A stretch of DNA of 27,446 nt from CBDHDN01 sp965261585. Lineage in GTDB: Bacteria > Pseudomonadota > Alphaproteobacteria > UBA6615. Under the pieces are notes generated by a model. It ran no database searches and was not told the origin of the DNA. It was given only the letters and a program-made list of their open reading frames with translations. Positions 8,900 to 16,152 of the stretch are shown here, one piece after another. The stretch's first letter is position 1. Each line of letters starts with the position of its first letter. The stretch covers positions 1 through 27,446 of the forward strand of contig CBDHDN010000004.1 of the NCBI GenBank assembly GCA_965261585.1, written 5' to 3'. The translations under genes and the position numbers were made by a program.

Positions 8900-9385
8900 C
8901 TAGCCGCCCGCCTTCGCGGCTTGCCAGCGGTCGAGCTTCGCGCGGGCGCCGTTCGTCGCCGGGTCCATCTCCCGGTCGTGGTCCGCGCCCTTCGCCGTCA
9001 GCTCGATGACGTAGCCGTTGGGGTCGCGGAAATAGATCGAGTGGATGAAATCATGGTCGGCGACGCCGCGGGTCTCGACGCCGGCGGCCTTGCCCTTATC
9101 CAGCATCGGCTCGAGCACGTCGCGCTTGACCTCAAGCGGGATGTGCAGGTCGTAGTCGTGCTGGGTCTTGAACTCGAACGGCGTGTCCGGGACCTCGAAG
9201 AAGGCCAGATAGGAGCCGTCGTCCAGGCCGTAGAACGTGTGCAGCGCCTTCGTCTCGCGGCCCGTCTTGGACTCCGTGATCTCCAGGGTGCCGGCCAGCG
9301 GCAGGCCCAGAAAATCCTCGCAGAACCGCCGGGTCTCCTCGGAATCGCGGCAGCGATAGGCGTTGTGGTGCAGGCCTTTTATCAT
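8900..9385 (-). CDS. VOC (glyoxalase/dioxygenase-like) family protein
   Basis: This is a 161-residue protein with two beta-alpha-beta-beta-beta modules of the vicinal oxygen chelate fold. Likely metal ligands are His7 in GLHHNAYRC, His81 in YDLHIPL and Glu128 in DPNGYVIELT, a common VOC pattern. This implies a metal-dependent lyase, isomerase or ring-cleaving role on an unknown substrate. The ATG at 9383-9385 follows GGAAGGG; a longer reading to 9442 has no support. The C-terminal tail is charged. It is the last gene before the IS630 element, and no operon partner is obvious. Confidence 0.85.
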   Translation of the reverse strand: MIKGLHHNAYRCRDSEETRRFCEDFLGLPLAGTLEITESKTGRETKALHTFYGLDDGSYLAFFEVPDTPFEFKTQHDYDLHIPLEVKRDVLEPMLDKGKAAGVETRGVADHDFIHSIYFRDPNGYVIELTAKGADHDREMDPATNGARAKLDRWQAAKAGG

Positions 9386-9558
9386 GGTCGCCCTTCCAGT
9401 CTGTTCACCGGCACGCGCTGAATGTGGCATCTGCCGGGCCAATCGGCCATGGGGGATTCATAAACATACTGTTTCCGCTCCCGCATGGCCACGCCAGGCG
9501 CGGGCGGCGCCCAGATTGAGTGCCGCCGTGCTACAGTGGGAAGTGTTGCCAGACTAGG

Positions 9559-10503
9559 TCATTCAGCCGCGATCATCGCTGAATCCGGCACGCGATAGTC
9601 GTAGCGTTCGTCCAGACGCAAATCGCGCACGATCCGCAGCCCACGGGCGAGATGCTCGCCCGACAACGCGGTCAGCGGCCGGCGCAGCGGACCGGCCGGC
9701 AAGCCGACCGCCGCCATGAGCGACTTGACCGGTACCGGATTAATCGCCGAGTAGGCGAAATGCAGCATTGGAAGATTGTCCAGATAGGCTTGACGGAAGC
9801 GCCTCGGCTGCGCCTCGTCATCCCATGGCCTTGAAATCTCCACCATTTCGCGCGGAATGATGTTGCCGGTCATGTTGGCGGTTCCATGTCCGCCGAGCGC
9901 CATGGTCGGCACAATGAGTCCGAGATTGGGCGAGCAGCAGCACATCACGGATATATCCGGCTTGGCGGCACAAACCTGGCCGACCTGACCGACCCGACCG
10001 GTTGATTCCTTGTGAACCAGCACGTTCGGGTGGGCCGCAATCTCCAGAATGTCCTCGGCGGAAAGATCGGTCTTGACCCGTGGTGGATTGTTGTAAATGC
10101 GGATCGGAATCGCGGACGCATCGGCGACATCGAGAAAGAACCGCACGATGTCCGTGGTCGAGGCGCAGATGTAGGCAGGCGCGGCGATGATCGCACCGTC
10201 CGCGCCCTCAGCGGCGGCCTGCCTCGCGTAGGCGATTGTCGCCTCGGTCGACGGTCCGGTGCAGCCGTACCAATGCTCCAGCGCCCCCTCTCTCATGGCC
10301 ATGGTCTCGGCCACGATGCGATGGCGTTCCTCGGCGGACAGCATGGAGACCTCGCCGGACGACCCCATGATGAGCACGGCGGCGCTGCCGGCTTCGCGTT
10401 GAATGCCAAGCAGCGTCCTGAAGCCACCCATATCGATCGAGTAGTCGTCGTTCATCGGGGTGATCAAAGCCACAAACGATCCGGTAATGAGCCGCTTTCC
10501 CAC
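9559..10503 (-). CDS. DapA-like dihydrodipicolinate synthase-family aldolase/lyase
   Basis: This is a class I aldolase of the DapA/NAL superfamily of 314 residues. The Schiff-base lysine is Lys165 in VLVHKESTG and the catalytic tyrosine is Tyr137 in RIYNNPPR, four positions from DapA Tyr133 and Lys161. The usual GTTGE loop is GSSGE at 47-51, so it is probably not housekeeping DapA but a paralogue acting on another 2-keto acid. A GTG start at 10501-10503 gives MGKRLITGSFVALITP, typical of the family, and has GGGAG eight bases upstream. The ATG at 10524 is the alternative. The SMP-30 and DUF72 genes upstream on the same strand suggest sugar-acid metabolism. Confidence 0.88.
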   Translation of the reverse strand: MGKRLITGSFVALITPMNDDYSIDMGGFRTLLGIQREAGSAAVLIMGSSGEVSMLSAEERHRIVAETMAMREGALEHWYGCTGPSTEATIAYARQAAAEGADGAIIAAPAYICASTTDIVRFFLDVADASAIPIRIYNNPPRVKTDLSAEDILEIAAHPNVLVHKESTGRVGQVGQVCAAKPDISVMCCCSPNLGLIVPTMALGGHGTANMTGNIIPREMVEISRPWDDEAQPRRFRQAYLDNLPMLHFAYSAINPVPVKSLMAAVGLPAGPLRRPLTALSGEHLARGLRIVRDLRLDERYDYRVPDSAMIAAE

Positions 10504-10664
10504 GTCGGTGCTCCCTATTTCCATGCCGTCGCACAAGGCCGCCCCTGGATTACGCCACCAGGAGCGGCGCCCAGGCAATCGCAATCTCCGGCTTTACGCA
10601 CGCGTCCCCGTCCGGGATGCCAGCCATGGGCCGGGCCGCCGCGGAGAAGATGGTCGTGTCGTTT

Positions 10665-11379
10665 TTAGCCGGCGATCATCTCCAGCAGGCGGGCGGCGAG
10701 CTTCGGGCCCATACCGGCGTCTTCGTGCTTGAAGAAGACGTAGGCCTCGGTCCAGGCCCTGGGCGCGGATGGTGTCGGCCCACTGGCGGAGCGCGGCGTC
10801 GTCGTAGTCGTCGCGGCGCAGGCGTAAATAGCCCCAGCCGGCGGTGGCGACGATGGGCGCGGTCTTGGTTTCGTCCTCGGTGTCGGCGAGGCACAGCGCC
10901 GCGCCGTGGTCCTTGAGGACCGCGTAGACATCGTCTTCGAACCACGTCTGGTGGCGGAACTCCATGGTGACCGGGCGGCCGGCCGGCAAGACCGCCAGGA
11001 ACTCGGCCAACAGGCCCACGTCCTTCTTCATGTAGGGCGGCAACTGGAACAGGATCGGGCCCAGCTTGTCGCCCAACGCCGTGGCGGCGGTGAACAGGTA
11101 GTCGACCGAGTCGGCGCAGTCCTTGAGGCGTTGCTGGTGGGTGATGCGGCGCGAGGCCTTGAGCACGAAGCGGAACGCCGCCGACGTCTTCGCGGCCCAG
11201 CCTTCCAGCATCGCCGCCTTGGGCATGCGGTAGAACGTGTTGTTGATCTCCACAGTCGGCAGGCGCTCGGCATAGTAGGGCAGCATCTCGGCGTCCGGCA
11301 GGTCGGCCGGATAGAACGGGCCCTTCCAGGGCTTGTAGGCGAAGCCGCTGGCGCCCGCATAGATCTTGGTGTCGACCAT
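10665..11379 (-). CDS. DUF72 family protein, frameshifted near the C-terminus
   Basis: This is a DUF72 (YecE-like, TIM-barrel) protein of unknown function, about 237 residues when corrected. Family motifs are GASGFAYKPWKGPFYP, VEINNTFYRMP, KASRRITH, GPILFQLPPYMKKD and VTMEFRHQTWF. After WADTIRAQG the conserved ending TEAYVFFKHEDAGMGPKLAARL is in the next frame, so one extra base occurs at about 10750-10765 in a GGCCCTGGG run. Without correction the frame runs to 10594 with a spurious arginine-rich tail. The gene starts 9 bases after the SMP-30-like gene, so they are probably one transcript. The biochemical role of the family is not established. Confidence 0.85.
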
Positions 11380-11388
11380 GGTGTGTAC

Positions 11389-12282
11389 TCAGCCGGCGAA
11401 TTCGCCGTCGGCCAGGCCCTTGACGCCGGCATCGACGGCGAAGATGCCGCCGGCCAGCGGCTGCTCGGCAAGGTCGGCTTCGCTGAGACCGTGACGCACC
11501 GTGGTGACATAGAGCGTCGCGTAGTCGGGGCCGCCGAAGATGGCGCTCGTGACGCGCCGGCACGGGAACTCGACGACGCGGTCGATCGTGCCGTCGGGCG
11601 CCCAGCGGAGCAGGCAGCCGCCGTCCCAGCGGGCGTTCCACAGGAAGCCCTCGGCATCGATCGTCGAGCCGTCGGGGTGGCCGTAATCTTCGGTCGTCGC
11701 GAACATGCGACGGTTCGAAATGGTGCCGGCCGCGGTGTCGAAATCGTAGGCGTAGATACCCTTGAGCGTGTCGGCGAAATACATCGTCCGGTCGTCGGGC
11801 GCCCAGGCGAACGTGTTCGAGATGCCGAACGGCCCGTCCATGCGCGCCCAGGCGCCGTCGGCCTCGATCCGATAGAGCGCGCCGGTGTCGGCGTCCATCG
11901 GCACGTCCGTGCCGTCATCGGCCATGTTGTTCTGCATGGTGCCGTACCAGAAGCGGCCCTGGCGGTCGCAGCGGCCGTCGTTCGAGCGGTTGTGCGGCAC
12001 GTCGGCCTCGGGCGCCACGAACGGCGTGGTTTCGCCGGTCGCGGGATCGAAGAACGCGTTCGCGTGGCGCGTCGCGATAATCAGGCCGCTGCGCTTGCGC
12101 ATGGCAAGGGCCGTGACGATCCCGCCCGTGTCCCAGCTTTCATGATCGCCGGACGCCGGATGCCAGCGATGGACGCGCATGGCCGGGATATCGGTCCAGT
12201 AGAGCGCCTGCTCGCGCGGGCTCCAGGTCGGTCCCTCGCCCAGCGCACACTTGCAGTCCAACACGCATTCGACGTGCGCCAC
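11389..12282 (-). CDS. SMP-30 / gluconolactonase / LRE family protein
   Basis: This is a 297-residue six-bladed beta-propeller of the SMP-30 family, which hydrolyses sugar lactones with a divalent metal. The three expected metal ligands are Glu16 in GEGPTW, Asn156 in GISNTFAW and Asp204 in YGHPDGSTID, closely matching Glu18/Asn154/Asp204 of SMP-30. HNRSNDGRCD near residue 100 is the substrate-side loop. There is no signal peptide, so it is probably cytoplasmic. It is followed at once by the DUF72 gene and then by the DapA-like aldolase, which fits a small sugar-acid degradation set. The actual lactone is unknown. Confidence 0.92.
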   Translation of the reverse strand: MAHVECVLDCKCALGEGPTWSPREQALYWTDIPAMRVHRWHPASGDHESWDTGGIVTALAMRKRSGLIIATRHANAFFDPATGETTPFVAPEADVPHNRSNDGRCDRQGRFWYGTMQNNMADDGTDVPMDADTGALYRIEADGAWARMDGPFGISNTFAWAPDDRTMYFADTLKGIYAYDFDTAAGTISNRRMFATTEDYGHPDGSTIDAEGFLWNARWDGGCLLRWAPDGTIDRVVEFPCRRVTSAIFGGPDYATLYVTTVRHGLSEADLAEQPLAGGIFAVDAGVKGLADGEFAG

Positions 12283-12354
12283 GGCCTGTCCCCACCTTGG
12301 TCGCTTCGCTTCGGCATACTGTAGCGCGCGCCAGCGAGCGCGCCAAAGCAGGCG

Positions 12355-12891
12355 TCAGCGCACGGGCGCCTCGGGCCCGCGGCCGCGCAGTGCGTCGACG
12401 AACAAGGCGGCGCGGGCGTCGAATGCGTCGAGCTCCAGCCGATGCCGCCACGCGGTCAGGACCAAGCGCTCACCCAGCCCGGGGTGCCGCACGACGATGA
12501 CGCCGTCGAAGCCGCCGCGGTAGGCGTCGGTCCAGCGGCGCAGGAACTGCATCGCCGTGTCGCTCGGCGCGTCGTAGTAGATGACGATGTTGCCGTGCTC
12601 GAGCGCGTGGACCAGGCCCTCGCGGCGCAACGGCTCGTCGTAGAAGCCGGGCTGCAACGGCGTCGCCGAATGAGGCCCCGACGTCGGAAAGTCGGTGCCG
12701 TAGTCATGCCGCCCGGCGATGTGCTCGTTGCCGGCCGACGGCTCACGCACGACGTCGCGGAAATTGGGATGGTCGAGGTCGATTTGCTGGGCCAGGCCCG
12801 GGTCCGGCGCGACCATGAGCACGACGCCAACCAACGGCGCGATTGCCAATCCCCTCAGTCGTTTGAGGACCCTGCCGAGTGTGTATTGCAT
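12355..12891 (-). CDS. DUF3105 exported protein
   Basis: This is a 178-residue protein with a basic N-terminus and hydrophobic stretch (about residues 14-29) ending near GLAQQ, a likely signal peptide or lipidless anchor. The mature part contains the DUF3105 hallmarks: GNEHIAGRHDYGTDFPTSGPHS, PGFYDEPL and VHALEHGNIVIYYD. The histidines and glutamates of HALEHG may bind metal, but the family function is unknown. The ATG at 12889-12891 is preferred because the reading beyond it to 12960 is arginine/alanine-rich and precedes the signal peptide. The Shine-Dalgarno (AGGCGG) is modest. A MITE-like element lies 87 bases upstream. Confidence 0.82.
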   Translation of the reverse strand: MQYTLGRVLKRLRGLAIAPLVGVVLMVAPDPGLAQQIDLDHPNFRDVVREPSAGNEHIAGRHDYGTDFPTSGPHSATPLQPGFYDEPLRREGLVHALEHGNIVIYYDAPSDTAMQFLRRWTDAYRGGFDGVIVVRHPGLGERLVLTAWRHRLELDAFDARAALFVDALRGRGPEAPVR

Positions 12892-12978
12892 CGCCGCCTG
12901 TGCCCTGTTCGCTGTTGCCGATCTCGCCGCGACCCTGCCCCCGCAAGGGGATGCTGACAAGAGCGCGGCCGCAATCTT

Positions 12979-13100
12979 CTAGTGGTCTGATCCTAACGCT
13001 TGGTACCCCAAGCGTCAGGTGAATCAGCCCACAGAATCAATAAGCTGGTGGTTCGATTCAGCTGACGGATGGGTACCATCTATCAGCATCGAACCACTAG
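12979..13100. mobile_element. 122-bp MITE-like element with CTAG ends
   Basis: Positions 12979-13025 and the reverse complement of 13055-13100 are imperfect inverted repeats of about 47 bases. Both begin CTAGTGGT and share GGTACCC, CGTCAG and TGAATC in the same order, with roughly three quarters identity. There is no coding capacity. The size, terminal inverted repeats and CTAG ends fit a MITE mobilised by an IS630/Tc1-type transposase, though its ends differ from those of the IS630 copy at 7751. The right end supplies the TAG stop of the kelch gene (13097-13099). Confidence 0.8.
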
Positions 13101-14188
13101 CGGCAGTAAAGCTCGGCGCGGAACACCTGATGCAGGGTCGAGCCGCTGCTGCCGCCGCTGCGTGTGCCGCCGCCCGGCAGATGCACCCAGCCGTCGATGA
13201 AGGCGGCGCCGGTCACGCCGTGCACCGGCACCGGCAGCGGTGCCAGCCGCTGCCAGCGATCGGCCACCGGGTCGTAGACCTCGTGTGCGGCAAACACGCC
13301 GTTGGCGCCGGCGGCGGGCCCCTCGCCGCCGAATACATGCAGGCAGCCGTTGGCGGCGATGCCGTTGATGCCGCCGCGCGTCGTCGGCATCGGCGCCCGC
13401 GTCGCCCAGCGGTCGGTCGCCGGATCGTAAACCTCCAGCGCATTGGTCATCGCGCTGCGGAAGCCGGCGCCGAAGCGGCCGCCGACGACATAGAGGCGGC
13501 CGTCGATGGCCGCCGCGGCCAGGTGGTTGCGCTCCGTCGGCAGGTCCGCGAGCGTCAGCCACCGGTCGATGGCCGGATCGTAGACCGCAAAGTCATGGCC
13601 GTGCGGCGGCCGGCCGCCGGCGACGTAGATCTTGCCGGCGAGGGCGACGGCGGCGCCGGCGCTGCGCGCCGTCGGCATCGGCGCCCGCCGGGTCCACGCG
13701 CCGGTCGCCGGATCGAACTGGAACACGGTATCGAGAAAGCGCGCCGCCTCGGCGCGGCCTGCCGCCGTCGCCTGGCCGCCGATGACGTAGAGCTTGCCGT
13801 CGACGGTCGCCGCCATCGGGTGGTTGAGCGGCTGCGGGACCGGCGGGCCGAGCGTCCAGGCGTCCTTGGCCGCGTCGTAGACATGAACCGTCGCCACCGT
13901 GATCCGGGTCGACGGATAGCCGCCGACGACGTAGATGCGCTCGCCCAGCTGGCCAACCGCAAACTCGGAATTGGGCTCGGGCAACGGCGCTCGCTCGCTC
14001 CACCGCACGACCTGTGCCTGTGCCTGCCCCTGGGCCTGGGCCGGTCTGGCCGAATGGGCGATCGCCGACCAGCCGAAGAACAGCAGCATCGCCAGGCTGA
14101 CGACCACGGCGACGCGGCGGCGCGCCAGCCGCACCTCACAGGCGGCGATCACCGCCGCACGCGCGCGCCTCGGCCGGTCGGGCCGCAT
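13097..14188 (-). CDS. exported or membrane-anchored kelch-repeat protein
   Basis: This is a 363-residue protein. A basic N-terminus and hydrophobic segment (VAVVVSLAMLLFFGWSAIA) form a signal peptide or anchor. Six kelch modules follow, recognised by repeated IYVVGG / LYVIGG / IYVAGG / LYVVGG / LHVFGG / VHLPGG and the VYDPATDRW-type strands, enough for a complete six-bladed propeller. The ATG at 14186-14188 has GAGGCGG upstream and lies 8 bases after the metal-sensor-like gene. It is the last gene of the sigma-factor operon and probably acts in the periplasm, perhaps as a ligand-binding or envelope-damage component. Its stop codon comes from the MITE-like element, so the native C-terminus may have been slightly longer. 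Confidence 0.85.
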   Translation of the reverse strand: MRPDRPRRARAAVIAACEVRLARRRVAVVVSLAMLLFFGWSAIAHSARPAQAQGQAQAQVVRWSERAPLPEPNSEFAVGQLGERIYVVGGYPSTRITVATVHVYDAAKDAWTLGPPVPQPLNHPMAATVDGKLYVIGGQATAAGRAEAARFLDTVFQFDPATGAWTRRAPMPTARSAGAAVALAGKIYVAGGRPPHGHDFAVYDPAIDRWLTLADLPTERNHLAAAAIDGRLYVVGGRFGAGFRSAMTNALEVYDPATDRWATRAPMPTTRGGINGIAANGCLHVFGGEGPAAGANGVFAAHEVYDPVADRWQRLAPLPVPVHGVTGAAFIDGWVHLPGGGTRSGGSSGSTLHQVFRAELYCR

Positions 14189-14196
14189 GATCCGCC

Positions 14197-14679
14197 TCAG
14201 GCCAGCGGCGTGCCGTCGAGTGCCGCCCGGAACATCGCCGCGGCCAGGGCGGCGCGGTCGGCCCCGTCCAGACCGGCGGCGATCTCGGCCAGCAGCGCGT
14301 GCAGCGCGGCCTCCAGCGCGGCGCTGTGGCCGCGCAGGCTGTTCAGCGTCAGCGCCGCGGCCTCGGCGTCGAACGGCGCCGCCGACATGGCGGCGGCGGC
14401 CTCCAGCTGTGCCGCGCGCAGGTCCACGACCAATTGCCTGGTCTCGGCGGCGTGGTCGCCGAACACGGCTTGGGCGTCGAGGCGGGCGTCGTCGGGCAGC
14501 TCCGCCAGGATGCCGGCGACGCTGGGGCCCGAATCCGCCGCCAGGTTGGCGATCACCGGGGCCGGGCCGGCGGCGCCACGGTCGAGCCACTGGCCAAGCA
14601 GCAGCCCGCCGACGAACAGGTTCAGCGCCAGCGAAACGGTCAGCGCAATGCCAGTGTAATGAAGCCGTCGATTGGCCAT
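14197..14679 (-). CDS. periplasmic heavy-metal-sensor-like (CnrR/ZraP-type) protein
   Basis: This is a 160-residue protein with one N-terminal membrane segment (GIALTVSLALNLFVGGLLLG, about 10-29) and a periplasmic, alanine-rich all-helical domain. The domain contains an RQLVVDLRAAQLEAAAAM helix and a following helical hairpin, the layout of the Spy/CpxP/ZraP and CnrR-like 'Metal_resist' group. No His/Met/Cys metal cluster stands out, so metal binding is not shown. It overlaps the anti-sigma-like gene by 40 bases and precedes the kelch gene. In the CnrYXH paradigm such proteins tune release of an ECF sigma factor, which is a plausible role here by inference. Confidence 0.7.
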   Translation of the reverse strand: MANRRLHYTGIALTVSLALNLFVGGLLLGQWLDRGAAGPAPVIANLAADSGPSVAGILAELPDDARLDAQAVFGDHAAETRQLVVDLRAAQLEAAAAMSAAPFDAEAAALTLNSLRGHSAALEAALHALLAEIAAGLDGADRAALAAAMFRAALDGTPLA

Positions 14680-15254
14680 AGCTCGTCCTCGAGAAGTTCC
14701 GAAACGATGATTTCCGTGGCGTCGCCGGTCACCTCGGCGACGGCGACGGTGCGCAGATAGTCCAGGCGCGCCGGTGCCGGGGTCGATGTCACGACGCCGA
14801 CGACGATGCCGACGGTGAAGGTCGCCGCCAGCGCCACCGGGCGCAAAATCGGGCCGCCGAGAACGGCGCCGAGGAGCCGGGCGAGCGCCGATATCCCATC
14901 GCCGGCCGGGCGCCGCAGCGCAACGACGTCAGCCGCCGGCAGGGCCGCCGGGGAAGCCACTGGCGCCGGCTGCGCCGCTGGCGCGGCCGCCAGGCCCGGC
15001 ACCCGCGCGCGCAGCGCTGCCGACGGCGCCGGCGCGGCCGCGTGGCCCAGCAGATCGTCCAGGCTCGCCTCGTCGCCGGCCAGCGCGCGCGCGGCCGGCG
15101 AGCGCGCCAGCAGGGCCTCGGCCGACGCCCGTTCGCCGTCCGGCCAGCGGTCCGGCCGAGCGCCATAGGTCTCCAACAGGACACACAGCCGCTTGAGGGT
15201 TACGCCCTCGCCTGGGGCGTCACCGTCGCCGGGGGGTGGGTCGTGCTTGGACAT
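14640..15254 (-). CDS. membrane anti-sigma-factor-like protein
   Basis: This is a 204-residue single-pass membrane protein encoded directly after an ECF sigma factor. The N-terminal cytoplasmic part (TLKRLCVLLETYGARPDRWP) has helices expected of a sigma-binding domain. A proline/alanine-rich linker follows, then a membrane segment (PVALAATFTVGIVVGVVTS) and a short periplasmic tail. No zinc HxxxCxxC motif is seen, so it is not a ZAS-type anti-sigma. The ATG at 15252-15254 is 4 bases after the sigma stop; an earlier in-frame start at 15272 would overlap it. The assignment rests mainly on context and topology. Confidence 0.68.
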   Translation of the reverse strand: MSKHDPPPGDGDAPGEGVTLKRLCVLLETYGARPDRWPDGERASAEALLARSPAARALAGDEASLDDLLGHAAAPAPSAALRARVPGLAAAPAAQPAPVASPAALPAADVVALRRPAGDGISALARLLGAVLGGPILRPVALAATFTVGIVVGVVTSTPAPARLDYLRTVAVAEVTGDATEIIVSELLEDELWPIDGFITLALR

Positions 15255-15258
15255 GGCT

Positions 15259-15930
15259 CTACGATCCCGCAAGAAGGTCGGCCGCGACGGGGCGCAAGGC
15301 GCTTCGCAGGGCGCGCCGGCCGCGGGCCAACAGTGATTCCAGGGCGTCGACGCTGACCTCGAGCAGCGCCGCCGCCTCGCCGTTCGTGCAGCCCTGGTAG
15401 TGCACGAGGGTAATCGCTATCCGCTGCCGCTCGGGCAGCGCGTCGAGCGCGCCCTTGACGCTGCGCGCCAGATCGAGCCGCCGCTCGATGCCGCCGCCCT
15501 GGTCGGGCGCCGGATCGGGCTCGGCCTCGGCCGCTTCGAGCGGCAGATGGCGGCGCGCGCGGTGGCGGTCGATGCATAAGTTCGTGGCGACACGGGTCAG
15601 CCAGGTGCGCAGCTTAGGCCCGCCGGTCCGCCAGTCGCCGACCTTGCGCATGAGCCGCACGAACGTCTCCTGCGCCACGTCCTCGGCCTCGCCGCGGTTG
15701 CCCAACATGTGCCAGCCGAGCGCGACGAGCGCCGCCAGGTGACGGTCGACAAGCGTCGGCCAGGCCTGCTCGTCGCCGGCGGCAATGCGGCGGATGAGGG
15801 CGTCGTCCGGGTCCACCGCCGGGGCGGCGCCTGCCGGTCCGGTGGACGCGGCGCCCTCGCCAGGCGGGGACCCGGCCGCCGCCGGCCGAATCACCGCCGT
15901 CATGAACGGGGCGCTGTCATCCGAGAGCAT
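15259..15930 (-). CDS. ECF-type RNA polymerase sigma-70 factor
   Basis: This is an extracytoplasmic-function sigma factor of about 223 residues. Region 2 is clear (LVDRHLAALVALGWHMLGN, GEAEDVAQETFVRLMRKV, KLRTWLTRVATNLCIDRHR), as is region 4 (LDALPERQRIAITLVHYQGCTNGEAAALLEVSVDALESLLARGRRAL). They bind the -10 and -35 elements. The low-complexity N-terminus makes the start uncertain. The ATG at 15928-15930 is chosen because the degenerate upstream copy of this 5' end conserves the same peptide register (M..D..APFMT.V.RP). ATG 15903 is the alternative. It heads an operon with an anti-sigma-like, a metal-sensor-like and a kelch gene, suggesting an envelope or metal stress response. Confidence 0.9.
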   Translation of the reverse strand: MLSDDSAPFMTAVIRPAAAGSPPGEGAASTGPAGAAPAVDPDDALIRRIAAGDEQAWPTLVDRHLAALVALGWHMLGNRGEAEDVAQETFVRLMRKVGDWRTGGPKLRTWLTRVATNLCIDRHRARRHLPLEAAEAEPDPAPDQGGGIERRLDLARSVKGALDALPERQRIAITLVHYQGCTNGEAAALLEVSVDALESLLARGRRALRSALRPVAADLLAGS

Positions 15931-16152
15931 CCGGGCCCTTTGCTGCACCGGCGCCGCCGGGCTTAATCGTCGGACTCGCGATGACCGAACCGGCCCTGGC
16001 GCGTGGCCCGCACCTCGTCGGCGTTGAGCGCCGCGGGCGGACGTGGCGGCCTCGGCGAGAGGGGGCAGCCGCCATCGGCCGCATCACCGTCGTCATGAAC
16101 GGGGCGCGCTCATCGGGCCGCATCCGGGCCTTTGCGCACCGCCGCCGGGCCT
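15878..16152. repeat. degenerate direct duplication of the sigma-factor 5' end
   Basis: About 85 bases at 15878-15965 recur at 16070-16152 with roughly 85% identity and a few one-base gaps, including the shared 16-mer GTCATGAACGGGGCGC. On the minus strand the outer copy would encode MRPDERAPFMTTVMRPMAAA, clearly related to the sigma-factor N-terminus MLSDDSAPFMTAVIRPAAA. It then runs on without a sigma domain. This looks like the remnant of a second, truncated sigma-gene start or promoter copy. The IS1380-like element is inserted at its outer edge. Confidence 0.78.
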
